DNA from: DAOUMF01 sp034408935
GTDB lineage: Bacteria; Chloroflexota; Dehalococcoidia; SM23-28-2; RBG-16-64-32
Direction: 5' to 3'
Length of the DNA stretch: 64,000 nucleotides
Assembly (NCBI GenBank): GCA_034408935.1
Contig: DAOUMV010000012.1
Span: 186,001-250,000 of the forward strand
Part shown: positions 24,967 to 31,996 of the stretch, piece after piece
Numbering within the stretch: the stretch's first letter is position 1
Layout of the letters: every line of letters starts with the position of its first letter
Made by a program: the position numbers and the translations under genes
The notes under the pieces: generated by a model
The model's database searches: none
The model's input: the letters and a program-made list of their open reading frames with translations, nothing else
Told to the model about the DNA's origin: nothing

Positions 24967-26331
24967 TCAATCCTCTTTGCTCATCACCCAGCCGTGATAG
25001 CTGCAGAGGTTGTTGTCATCAAAGTCCCCGGTCTCGATCCCGCAATTCAGAAGCCAGGCTGCGAGCTTTCCATCTGGGTCAACATCTAACCCGTAGTGGT
25101 CGACCACTTCTTCCACAAAGGCATCCACATCGATGATTGGCGCACCGCAGACACACCTCTTAAGTGCGCCGAAATAGTCTGCTAGGCGATAGAGCTCACC
25201 GGCGTTCAGGTCACCATGCCCGTCGTAAAACGCAACCATCAAGTCTTCAGGCGAGGACGGGATGTCAACCTCAAGATCTCGCCTAGCAATCGCCTCGATC
25301 TCCTCGGCTTCCTCTCGAGCAAGACGACGCGCCTCATCCTCCGCTTTCTGCGCCCCCGAGACCGCTGCAACGATGCCCAACAGAAAGATAGTCTCGTTAG
25401 ATGGCTGCCATCCCGCCTCCACCTCATATGCTCGCCTTAAGCATCCTCTTGTATCCTTGTCTGTTATGACACGGTCAAGCAGATCGAGTCTGTAGCACTG
25501 GAGTTTTTCACAGTGCTGCACTGCCAGCACCATAAGGTACTCTGGAGGCTCCTCCTCAAACGCCCTTCGATATATGAAGGACAGTACCTCCGGTCGAAGC
25601 TCCCCGTTAGAGCCAGCGACACCGGCTAGCGGACGAGAAACGTCCTTTCTGATGTCCTGGGCTATCTCGTCCCCTACATGCAGGAGCGCCGCGAGTCTCA
25701 ACGCCGATTTCGCTATGTGGGGTGGCAGTGTTTCACCCTGCTTGTATAGGTCGTAGTGGGACAACTGAGCCCATGCCTCCTGCGCGAGAGTACGGACCTG
25801 AATCTCACACCGCACGGCAGTCTTATCTAGCCCCATGACTTCGTACTTCGCATTGATGTGGATTGCGCGGTAGCCTGATGGCTGCGGCGATGCTATGTAG
25901 TCGTGAACGTCGCTCTCCGTACAGAGAAACCGTGTCGAGCCCAAGACAGCATCCTTGATCCTGTAGGCATCCTCGATGTTGTTGCATACAATGCGAAAGC
26001 CCACAAGATCAGTCATGCGTTCGAGCGCCTCGCTGGGTTCCCATTCGTTTGCTCGCGTCTTGTCAGCCACGCTGTGGAGGGCCTTAACCCGAGATTCCGT
26101 TAGGCGACCACGAGCCAGATGGAATTGGCCCACCTGTGCTACCAGGGTGGTGAGAACACTGAGGCCCTCCTCCCGGCACCTCTCAAGGACAGGCAATCGG
26201 GCCTTGTACAGACGCGCAAGCTCGTCCACCTGGGTCTCGCTTAACTCACCAGCCATGCTAAGATGATACAACCATCCCGCAATCATCTCTCGATCCGCCT
26301 TCAACAAGTCTGCGCACCGGCGGCCCCGCAC
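24967..26331 (-). CDS. RelA/SpoT-domain alarmone synthetase-like protein
   Basis: A RelA_SpoT nucleotidyltransferase domain lies at about residues 95-215, with RMTDLVGFRIVC, SGYRAIHINAKYE and EIQVRTLAQEAWAQLSHYDLYK, which match the (p)ppGpp synthetase motifs. No HD hydrolase, TGS or ACT domain is present, so it is not a full Rel. A C-terminal region of about 220 helical, acidic residues has no recognised domain; most small alarmone synthetases are about half this length. The GTG at 26331 gives 454 residues; ATG at 26256 (429 residues) follows TATCAT by 6 nt and could be a leaderless start. The gene is lower in GC than its neighbours, suggesting transfer. Confidence 0.75.
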   Translation of the reverse strand: MRGRRCADLLKADREMIAGWLYHLSMAGELSETQVDELARLYKARLPVLERCREEGLSVLTTLVAQVGQFHLARGRLTESRVKALHSVADKTRANEWEPSEALERMTDLVGFRIVCNNIEDAYRIKDAVLGSTRFLCTESDVHDYIASPQPSGYRAIHINAKYEVMGLDKTAVRCEIQVRTLAQEAWAQLSHYDLYKQGETLPPHIAKSALRLAALLHVGDEIAQDIRKDVSRPLAGVAGSNGELRPEVLSFIYRRAFEEEPPEYLMVLAVQHCEKLQCYRLDLLDRVITDKDTRGCLRRAYEVEAGWQPSNETIFLLGIVAAVSGAQKAEDEARRLAREEAEEIEAIARRDLEVDIPSSPEDLMVAFYDGHGDLNAGELYRLADYFGALKRCVCGAPIIDVDAFVEEVVDHYGLDVDPDGKLAAWLLNCGIETGDFDDNNLCSYHGWVMSKED

Positions 26332-26462
26332 CCGCTATCCCCCCGACCACCTGGCGCCCGGCCATATATTATGTCGAGCTAGCCGCCCCACGAAGGCCAA
26401 CACCGTCTTTTTGCCAAACAAACTCCGTGACGGGTTCCCCTCCGCGCCTCGGACTTCCCGCC

Positions 26463-26471
26463 TGCTATACT
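26463..26471 (+). promoter_or_regulatory. Extended -10 upstream of the monooxygenase gene
   Basis: TGCTATACT at 26463-26471, about 33 nt before the start codon and ahead of AAGGAGG. The -35 is not obvious. The same extended -10 is seen before several genes of this window. Confidence 0.5.
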
Positions 26472-26503
26472 CCCCCTGAAGCCATCGCAGACAAGGAGGC
26501 CCC

Positions 26504-26809
26504 ATGATCACGATCATCGCGCGGATCAAGATCAAGCCCGGCAACGAGGCGGAGGCGGAGAAGGCGGCCGCGGAGATGGCTGCCGCCGTCGAGGCAAACG
26601 AGCCCGGCGCTGTCGCCTACCTGGTGCACCGCTCGCAGCGCGACCCCACCGACATCACCGTCTTCGAGGTGTACTCGGACGACGAGGCGTTCGCCGCCCA
26701 CGGTCAGACGGCCCACATGGCGGCGCTCCAGGGCAAGCTGGCCCAGGTCGCCGATCTCTCCGCCATCAAGATCGAGCGGCTGGAGCGGGTCGCTGGCTTC
26801 GTGCGCTAG
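26504..26809 (+). CDS. Antibiotic biosynthesis monooxygenase (ABM/YgiN-like)
   Basis: A 101-residue protein with the ferredoxin-like ABM fold pattern: MITIIARIKIKPGNEAEAEKA, then YLVHRSQRDPTDITVFEVYSDDEAFAAH and HMAALQGKL. The family includes quinol monooxygenases such as YgiN and small dimeric oxygenases without cofactor. AAGGAGG precedes the ATG at good spacing. It stands alone with its own promoter, so no substrate can be proposed. Confidence 0.8.
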   Translation: MITIIARIKIKPGNEAEAEKAAAEMAAAVEANEPGAVAYLVHRSQRDPTDITVFEVYSDDEAFAAHGQTAHMAALQGKLAQVADLSAIKIERLERVAGFVR

Positions 26810-26821
26810 ACGTCCGCGCCC

Positions 26822-26848
26822 GAGATCCTTCGCTGCACTCAGGATGAC
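26822..26848 (-). repeat. Dispersed repeat, ATCCT/AGGAT stem type
   Basis: The 27-bp segment begins GAGATCCTTCGCTGC and ends CTCAGGATGAC, with ATCCT and AGGAT arms. It matches a repeat that recurs in Chloroflexota and metagenomic contigs and, read on the minus strand, translates as VILSAAKDL, a peptide often seen in spurious gene calls. Here it lies just after the ABM gene, between convergent genes. Confidence 0.6.
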
Positions 26849-26862
26849 TTCCGCCGCCAGCT

Positions 26863-27573
26863 CTAGCTGTCGGCTCCAGTCACGTCCACTCCCAGGGAGC
26901 GCCCCACCTCGCGGGCGAACTCCCGCCACTCCTCGGGGTCGGCCCAGCCCTCGTACCCCTCGTAGGAGGCGACCGGTAGCCGCTGCTGCTCCTCCGGCCC
27001 GACGATCGCCCACAGCGCGAACGTCTCCAGCGGGCCCTTGACCTCGTACGTCAGCTCCAGACATCGCACCTCGGCGAGCGAGAACCGCCGCCGCGACTTG
27101 CCGAAGGGGAAGCGGCGTTGCGCCTCCACGATCTCACGAGCCACCTCGTCCAGCGTCACCTCGGCGCGGCCGGAGCGGCTCACCAGACGGCCCATCTCGT
27201 CGCGCGGGGGCAGGTTTCCGCCGCGCCGGCCCCCCGGCGCCCCCTCCTCCACCACCTCCAGCCCGTACGCCTCGGCGATGGCCCCCGCCAGCTTACCCGC
27301 GCAGTCGCGGTCGTTCTCGTTCAGCGTGAGGTCGCCCCCGCCCTCGTAGGCCGCCACCACGCGCGACAGACTGCTGGGCATCACCTCGCCCGTCGCCGTC
27401 TGCATCGGCGCCTGCGACCAGCGGTGCCAGGTAACGGAGCACACCGCCGGCAGGCGCTCCACCTGCTCCGGCTCCTCCTTCCACCCCTTGCGCGTCCTCT
27501 CGTGGTAGCGGAGCTCACGCAGGAGGGAGTCCCATATCCAGCCGCCGCAGAGGAAATCGCTGTCTTTAGGCAT
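26863..27573 (-). CDS. Hypothetical protein
   Basis: A 236-residue soluble protein with no recognised domain. It is acidic and rich in Trp, Glu and Arg (FLCGGWIWDSLLRELRYHE, SRVVAAYEGGGDLTLNENDRD, ASYEGYEGWADPEEWREFAREVG). No signal peptide or membrane helix is seen. The ATG at 27573 (MPKDSDFL) is preferred to a start 90 nt upstream because the extra residues look non-coding. It is convergent with the ABM gene. Confidence 0.55.
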   Translation of the reverse strand: MPKDSDFLCGGWIWDSLLRELRYHERTRKGWKEEPEQVERLPAVCSVTWHRWSQAPMQTATGEVMPSSLSRVVAAYEGGGDLTLNENDRDCAGKLAGAIAEAYGLEVVEEGAPGGRRGGNLPPRDEMGRLVSRSGRAEVTLDEVAREIVEAQRRFPFGKSRRRFSLAEVRCLELTYEVKGPLETFALWAIVGPEEQQRLPVASYEGYEGWADPEEWREFAREVGRSLGVDVTGADS

Positions 27574-27702
27574 GTCGGTACGGAGAGCGTTTCGCGCGAT
27601 TCGAATCGGGAGTGAGGGCAGCTTGACGCCTGGCCGCAGGCATTCTGCGCCTCGGCCGGGCAACTTTCAGCGGGGCGTCATGGTGTGAGGCGAGCAGACT
27701 TT

Positions 27703-27834
27703 CTATGCGTCCGCGCCCTCTTGGTCGTCGGCATCGTCTTTTGGCCCCCTGTCAGGAGTGATAAGGACTGACGCTGCCAAGAGGACAAGGACACCGACAA
27801 TCCCTGCGATGACTGCAAATTCCTCGGTACTGAT
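27703..27834 (-). CDS. Small single-helix membrane protein, apparent ATC start
   Basis: Forty-three codons read (M)STEEFAVIAGIVGVLVLL, a helix that continues to about residue 25, then a very acidic tail with KDDADDQEGADA. GAAAGGAGG lies 6 nt before ATC at 27834, and the frame has a TGA 51 nt upstream with no ATG, GTG or TTG before the helix. A promoter (27920-27949) and a leader hairpin (27865-27890) lie upstream. The topology resembles small regulatory membrane peptides, but I cannot name a family. Confidence 0.5.
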   Translation of the reverse strand: MSTEEFAVIAGIVGVLVLLAASVLITPDRGPKDDADDQEGADA

Positions 27835-27864
27835 CTCCGACCTCCTTTCAGGAACCCAGACGAC

Positions 27865-27890
27865 AGGGCGGACGGCGAGCCGTCAGCCCT
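27865..27890 (-). promoter_or_regulatory. Leader hairpin before the 43-residue gene
   Basis: GACGGC and GCCGTC pair around a 2-nt loop (27871-27884), extended by AGGGC/GCCCT arms (27865-27869 with 27886-27890) with one bulged base on each side. It lies between the promoter and the Shine-Dalgarno of the small membrane protein gene, so it may modulate translation or transcript stability. The remaining gap to 28099 holds no recognisable gene. Confidence 0.45.
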
Positions 27891-27919
27891 CAGGGTTGCC
27901 TGGCTGTCCACCCGCCCCG

Positions 27920-27949
27920 ATTGTCCGCTGAGGCCAGGGGGGGTGTCAA
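27920..27949 (-). promoter_or_regulatory. Promoter of the 43-residue gene
   Basis: On the minus strand TTGACA (27944-27949), 18 nt, GACAAT (27920-27925). It points toward the small membrane protein gene starting at 27834. Confidence 0.5.
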
Positions 27950-28099
27950 CGGGCCACTGCCCCCGCCGCAGCTTCACTGCGTACAGGCCGCCAGCGCCAA
28001 CAGCTCGCGGTTCGCCTACCGGAGGGGATCACACGACACAACCTGCCCCACGATCTGCATGACGAGTTGAGGAGGAATCGCCTCTGACACGAGCCGAAG

Positions 28100-28552
28100 C
28101 TAGCGCACCCAGCGACCGGATAGCTGCCACATCTTGACTCCGCATTTTGGACAATTGTGCCCTCTCTTCAGTGTGTCGTGGCAGCGGTCGCAATAGATGC
28201 GCATGCACTTCTCGCAGACATGACCAGCGTACAGCGTGTCCGAAAGAACGCCGCTCGGGTCCACGACGATCCCACCGACCTCTCGAATGCTGTCGGCGAC
28301 AGACGTTCCAAGGCTTCCTATGGTACCTCCACAGAGCGAGCACTCAGGAAGCCTCATCCCACCAGACCTCCGCTTACGTTTGGCACCGCCACCGCGTTCA
28401 AAAGCACTCCAGTTAGGGGGACGCAAATGCATTGGAGTGGTCTCCACTTCGAATACTCCACTGCCGCAATTTGAGCATGCTACTAGACCACTAGCCACGC
28501 TCTCACCACAGACAGCGCACTTCTTGCCTCCAGAGCTCTCAGATGTAGCCAT
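28100..28552 (-). CDS. Multi-zinc-ribbon hypothetical protein
   Basis: A 150-residue protein with five or six CxxC knuckles: CAVCGE and CSNCGS near the N-terminus, CSLCGG in the middle, and CEKCMRIYCDRCHDTLKRGHNCPKCG at the C-terminus. These should bind two or three zinc ions, the last pair resembling a RING/FYVE-like arrangement. Function is unknown. The gene is less GC-rich than its surroundings and has its own promoter, which suggests an acquired gene. Confidence 0.7.
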   Translation of the reverse strand: MATSESSGGKKCAVCGESVASGLVACSNCGSGVFEVETTPMHLRPPNWSAFERGGGAKRKRRSGGMRLPECSLCGGTIGSLGTSVADSIREVGGIVVDPSGVLSDTLYAGHVCEKCMRIYCDRCHDTLKRGHNCPKCGVKMWQLSGRWVR

Positions 28553-28663
28553 GACAATCGCGTCTCTTTCTAAATCCCTTCTGGCCTGCGCCTACGCAGA
28601 GGTTCATCAATGCACGCCCCCAGTCGCCAATGCCTCGCGCTTTGCCTTCCGCCCTCTGCCGCG

Positions 28664-28692
28664 ATTGTGCGCCGGGGCTGGACAGGTGTCAA
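28664..28692 (-). promoter_or_regulatory. Promoter of the zinc-ribbon gene
   Basis: On the minus strand TTGACA (28687-28692), 17 nt, CACAAT (28664-28669), leaving a leader of about 105 nt before the ATG at 28552. Confidence 0.55.
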
Positions 28693-28768
28693 CCGTGCGC
28701 GGATCGCGGTCGCCAGAGCCGGGCAGCCGCTGATCTAGCAGATGCTCTAAACTAGGGGGAGAGACGCC

Positions 28769-29005
28769 ATGTACGATTCCGGCAAGCCGCCCCCCTGGTG
28801 GCAGGAAGCCTTCGTGCTCACGCGGGCGGTCTTCGGCATTCTGTTCTGGCCGCTGGTGGCCATCGTGGGCGTGATCGTGGCCATCGGCGGGTTGTTCGTG
28901 GCGTTCGATACCGGGGTGGGGTGGGGGCTGCTCGCCCTGGCCCTCATCGCCGCGGTCATCGCCGCCTTCGCCTGGTGGGACCGGCGGCGGCCGCCGCGAG
29001 CGTAG
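28769..29005 (+). CDS. Small membrane protein
   Basis: A 78-residue protein with two predicted membrane helices (about 20-45 and 50-67), a PPPWWQEAF N-terminus and a WWDRRRPPRA positively charged tail. No family is recognised. GGGGGAGAG precedes the ATG. It is the gene just before yggS and may be co-transcribed, although yggS has its own -10. Confidence 0.6.
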   Translation: MYDSGKPPPWWQEAFVLTRAVFGILFWPLVAIVGVIVAIGGLFVAFDTGVGWGLLALALIAAVIAAFAWWDRRRPPRA

Positions 29006-29052
29006 GCTACGACGGTCTCCCGGCAAGCAGGCACCTAGGGAATCCACGGTAT

Positions 29053-29058
29053 TATACT
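29053..29058 (+). promoter_or_regulatory. -10 element of yggS
   Basis: TATACT within TATTATACTGGG, only 9 nt before the ATG at 29068, so the transcript would have almost no leader. No Shine-Dalgarno is visible ahead of the ATG. Confidence 0.45.
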
Positions 29059-29067
29059 GGGTTCGCG

Positions 29068-29745
29068 ATGCAGGCACCCACGATCGCCGAGCGGCTTGAG
29101 GGGGTGCGCTTTCGCGTTGCCAAGGCCTGCGAACGCGGCGGCCGCTCGCCGGACGAGGTCACGCTGGTGGCGATCGTCAAGGGCTTCCCGCCGGAGGTCG
29201 TGCGGCAGGGCGCGTCTGCCGGTATCCGCCACTTCGGTGAGAACCGCGTGCAGGAGGCGCAGGGCAAGCTGCCCCTTCTGGCCGACCTCTCGCCGCGGCC
29301 CACGTGGCACATGGTGGGCCACCTCCAGACCAACAAGGTGAAGACGGCCCTCAACCTCTTTGATATAATCCAGTCCGTGGATTCTCTCCACCTTGCGGAA
29401 GCCATCAGCAGACGGGTACCCACATCGGTTCGGGTGCCCGTGCTTCTTGAGTCCAACATCGCCGGCGAACAGGCCAAGTACGGCTTCTCCCCGCAGGAGC
29501 TGCTGGCCCAGGCAGAAGCCATTCGTCGCCTGCCCGGCCTCGACGTCCGCGGCCTGATGACCGTGGCCCCCATGGCCGAAGACCCCGATGAGCTGCGGCC
29601 CGTCTTCCGCCGCCTGCGCCAGCTCGCCCAGTCCCTGGGCCTGCCCGAGCTCTCGATGGGCATGACCGACGACTTCGAGGTGGCGGTAGAGGAAGGGGCG
29701 ACGATCGTGCGGATAGGCCGCGCCATCTTCGGCGAGAGGAGTTAG
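29068..29745 (+). CDS. PLP homeostasis protein YggS/PLPBP
   Basis: A 225-residue protein of the YggS/PROSC family, which binds pyridoxal phosphate and buffers its cellular level. The PLP lysine is K38 in TLVAIVKGF, followed by IRHFGENRVQEA, WHMVGHLQTNK, the IQSVDS segment, LMTVAP, and the C-terminal LSMGMTDDFEVAVEEGATIVRIGRAIFG. The segment around the lysine has VKG where most members have SKT. It begins a yggS-proC-yggT group often linked to division genes. Confidence 0.93.
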   Translation: MQAPTIAERLEGVRFRVAKACERGGRSPDEVTLVAIVKGFPPEVVRQGASAGIRHFGENRVQEAQGKLPLLADLSPRPTWHMVGHLQTNKVKTALNLFDIIQSVDSLHLAEAISRRVPTSVRVPVLLESNIAGEQAKYGFSPQELLAQAEAIRRLPGLDVRGLMTVAPMAEDPDELRPVFRRLRQLAQSLGLPELSMGMTDDFEVAVEEGATIVRIGRAIFGERS

Positions 29746-29747
29746 CC

Positions 29748-30542
29748 ATGAGGCTGGCGTTCATCGGCGGCGGCGTCATGGGCGAGGCGATGATCAGCGG
29801 CGTCCTCAACAACGGCCTCGCCAACCCCCAGGACGTCGCCGCTTGCGACATCTTGGCCCAGCGGCGGGACCACCTCAGCTCCACCTACGGCATCAAGGCC
29901 GTCGACCAGCCCACGCCCGCCCTCGAGGGCGCCCAGATCCTCGTCCTGGCGGTCAAGCCGCAGGAGTTCCCCGCCGCCGCCCGCGACCTCTCCCTCAAGC
30001 CCGACCAGATCGTTATGTCGATCATGGCCGGCGTCACCGTCAAGGCCATCCGCGCTGCCCTCAAGCATGACGCCATCGTCCGGGCAATCCCCAACACCCC
30101 GGCCCAGATCGGCGAGGGGATGACCGTCTGGACAGCCACCGACGCCGTCCCCGACGCCGGCCGCGAACTAGTGCGGAGCATCCTCGCCGTCCTCGGTCAG
30201 GAGCTGTACGTCGACGACGAGAAGTACGTGGACATGGCCACCGCTGTCAGCTCCAGCGGGCCCGCCTACGTCTTCCTGGTCATGGAAGCTCTCATCGACG
30301 GCGCCGTCCACATCGGCCTCCGCCGCGACCTGGCCCAGCGCATGGTCATCCAGACCATCCTCGGCTCGGCCAGCTACGCCCAGGCCACCGGCAGGCACCC
30401 GGCTGACCTGCGCAACCAGGTCACGTCGCCCGCCGGCACAACCACCGAGGGCCTCCTGGTCCTAGAGAAGGCCGGCCTGCGCCGAGCCCTCATGGATGCT
30501 GTCCGCGCCGCCTACGAGAAAGCGCAGCGACTGGGAGGATAA
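29748..30542 (+). CDS. proC: Pyrroline-5-carboxylate reductase
   Basis: ProC reduces 1-pyrroline-5-carboxylate to proline with NAD(P)H. The 264-residue enzyme has the N-terminal dinucleotide loop FIGGGVMGEAMI, VLAVKPQEF, RAIPNTPAQIGEGM, SSGPAYVFLVMEALIDGAV, and the signature NQVTSPAGTTTEGL near the end. It starts 2 nt after yggS and ends with a GGGAGGAT that serves as the Shine-Dalgarno of yggT. Confidence 0.95.
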   Translation: MRLAFIGGGVMGEAMISGVLNNGLANPQDVAACDILAQRRDHLSSTYGIKAVDQPTPALEGAQILVLAVKPQEFPAAARDLSLKPDQIVMSIMAGVTVKAIRAALKHDAIVRAIPNTPAQIGEGMTVWTATDAVPDAGRELVRSILAVLGQELYVDDEKYVDMATAVSSSGPAYVFLVMEALIDGAVHIGLRRDLAQRMVIQTILGSASYAQATGRHPADLRNQVTSPAGTTTEGLLVLEKAGLRRALMDAVRAAYEKAQRLGG

Positions 30543-30545
30543 CCG

Positions 30546-30800
30546 ATCGAAATCGCAGTCCGGTTCATCGAGATCCTGGCCTATATCTTGATGGCCGCGA
30601 TCTTCATCCGCATCATCTTCTCCTGGATGGGCATGGACCCCCAGAACCCGGTGGCCATCTTCCTGCACGAAATCACGGAGCCCATCCTTGCCCCCATCCG
30701 CCAGTTCATGCCGCGGCTGGGCATGCTGGACCTCTCGCCGATGGTGGCCATCATCCTCCTCAGTCTCATCGCTAGGTTCGTCAGCAGATTGGTCGTCTGA
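30546..30800 (+). CDS. YggT family membrane protein, apparent ATC start
   Basis: An 84-residue two-helix protein of the YggT family (CcmB3/YlmG type), which influences nucleoid or division-site organisation in bacteria and plastids. The usual N-terminal pattern, a short helix then IRIIFSWM, is met when translation begins at ATC 30546 (IEIAVRFIEILAYILMAAIF). GGAGG lies at 30534-30538, 7 nt before the ATC. A TTG at 30588 or ATG at 30591 would delete half of the first helix and has no Shine-Dalgarno. The second helix, LDLSPMVAIILLSLIARFV, is complete. Confidence 0.8.
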   Translation: MEIAVRFIEILAYILMAAIFIRIIFSWMGMDPQNPVAIFLHEITEPILAPIRQFMPRLGMLDLSPMVAIILLSLIARFVSRLVV

Positions 30801-30824
30801 ACGAATCGCGGTGTCACCCGGCAC

Positions 30825-30853
30825 TTGTTGACGGCGACCCCCCGTGCTATCAT
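30825..30853 (+). promoter_or_regulatory. recA promoter
   Basis: TTGTTG (30825-30830), 17 nt, TATCAT (30848-30853) with TG upstream forming TGCTATCAT. No clear LexA-type box is seen around it. Confidence 0.55.
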
Positions 30854-30883
30854 GCCGACGGCCCAAGGTAAGGGAGGTATCGC

Positions 30884-31939
30884 ATGAGCGAGCCCGGCAA
30901 CGGCGAGCAGGAGCGCCTCAAGGCCCTAGAGCTCGCCATCGGCCAGATCGAGAAGCAGTTCGGGCGCGGCGCCATCATGCGCCTGGGCGAGGCCACCGCC
31001 CACATGGCCGTGGAGGCCATCCCCACCGGCTCCCTGGGCCTAGACCTCGCTCTGGGCATCGGCGGCATCCCCCATGGCCGCATCACCGAGATCTTCGGGC
31101 CGGAGATGACCGGCAAGTCCACCCTTGCCCAACACGTCGTTGCCGAGGCCCAGCGCCTGGGCGGCCAGGCCGCCTACGTCGACGTGGAGCACGCCCTCGA
31201 CCCCACCTTCGCCTCCTCCCTGGGCATCAACATCGAGGACCTCCTCATCTCCCAGCCCGACACCGGTGAGCAAGCCTTGGAGATCTGCGAGGCGCTGGTG
31301 CGCTCAAACGCCATCGACGTCATCGTCGTCGACAGCGTGGCCGCCCTCGTCCCCCGCGCCGAGATCGAGGGCGACATGGGGGACTCGCTGCCCGGCCTCC
31401 AGGCCCGCCTCATGTCTCAGGCCCTGCGCAAGCTCACCGCTGCCGTCTCGCGCTCCCGCACCGCGCTCATATTCATCAACCAGCTCCGGGAGAAGATCGG
31501 CATCGTCTTCGGCAACCCAGAGGTGACCCCCGGCGGTCGTGCCCTCAAGTTCTACAGCTCGGTGCGCATAGATCTCCGCCGCGTGGAGACCCTTAAGGCT
31601 GGCGGCCTCATCGTCGGCAGCCGCGTCCGGGCCAAGGTCGTCAAGAACAAGCTTGCTCCCCCCTTCCGCAGCGCGGAGTTCGATATCATCTTCCATGGCC
31701 CCCGCGTCGGCATAAGCCGCGAGGGAGACATCCTGGACCTGGCGGTGGACTCCGACATCGTCCACAAGCAGGGCTCCTTCTTCTCCTTCGAGGAGCAACG
31801 GCTAGGCCAGGGACGCGAGCAGGCCAAGGCCTACCTGCGGGAGAACCCCCAGCTCCTGCAGCAGGTAGAGAACCTCATCCGCGCCGGTGCCACATCCCCC
31901 TCCTCCGTCGCCGCCGACCAACCGGCCTCCCCTCAGTAG
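30884..31939 (+). CDS. recA: Recombinase RecA
   Basis: RecA forms filaments on single-stranded DNA and drives strand exchange and SOS induction. The 351-residue protein has Walker A GPEMTGKST at 72-80 (the usual form is GPESSGKTT), Walker B VIVVDSVAALVPRAEIEGDMGD, loop 1/2 segments with LMSQALRKLTAAVSRS and INQLREKIGIVFGNPEVTPGG, and the C-terminal domain. The Met-Thr for Ser-Ser in the P-loop is uncommon but keeps the catalytic Lys. GTAAGGGAGG precedes the ATG. Confidence 0.96.
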   Translation: MSEPGNGEQERLKALELAIGQIEKQFGRGAIMRLGEATAHMAVEAIPTGSLGLDLALGIGGIPHGRITEIFGPEMTGKSTLAQHVVAEAQRLGGQAAYVDVEHALDPTFASSLGINIEDLLISQPDTGEQALEICEALVRSNAIDVIVVDSVAALVPRAEIEGDMGDSLPGLQARLMSQALRKLTAAVSRSRTALIFINQLREKIGIVFGNPEVTPGGRALKFYSSVRIDLRRVETLKAGGLIVGSRVRAKVVKNKLAPPFRSAEFDIIFHGPRVGISREGDILDLAVDSDIVHKQGSFFSFEEQRLGQGREQAKAYLRENPQLLQQVENLIRAGATSPSSVAADQPASPQ

Positions 31940-31969
31940 TCTGCACCCGCCTTCCCCACCACACTCCCG

Positions 31970-31978
31970 TGCTATCAT
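31970..31978 (+). promoter_or_regulatory. Extended -10 of the ferritin-like/VIT1 gene
   Basis: TGCTATCAT at 31970-31978, identical to the recA -10 element, 18 nt before the TTG start at 31997. No good -35 is visible. Confidence 0.5.
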
Positions 31979-31996
31979 CTATCCGGAGCCCGGACC

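Noticed and set aside
27678..27977. 99-codon minus-strand frame
   Set aside because: It overlaps the 43-residue membrane protein gene in another frame, has no Shine-Dalgarno at its ATG and no protein-like pattern.
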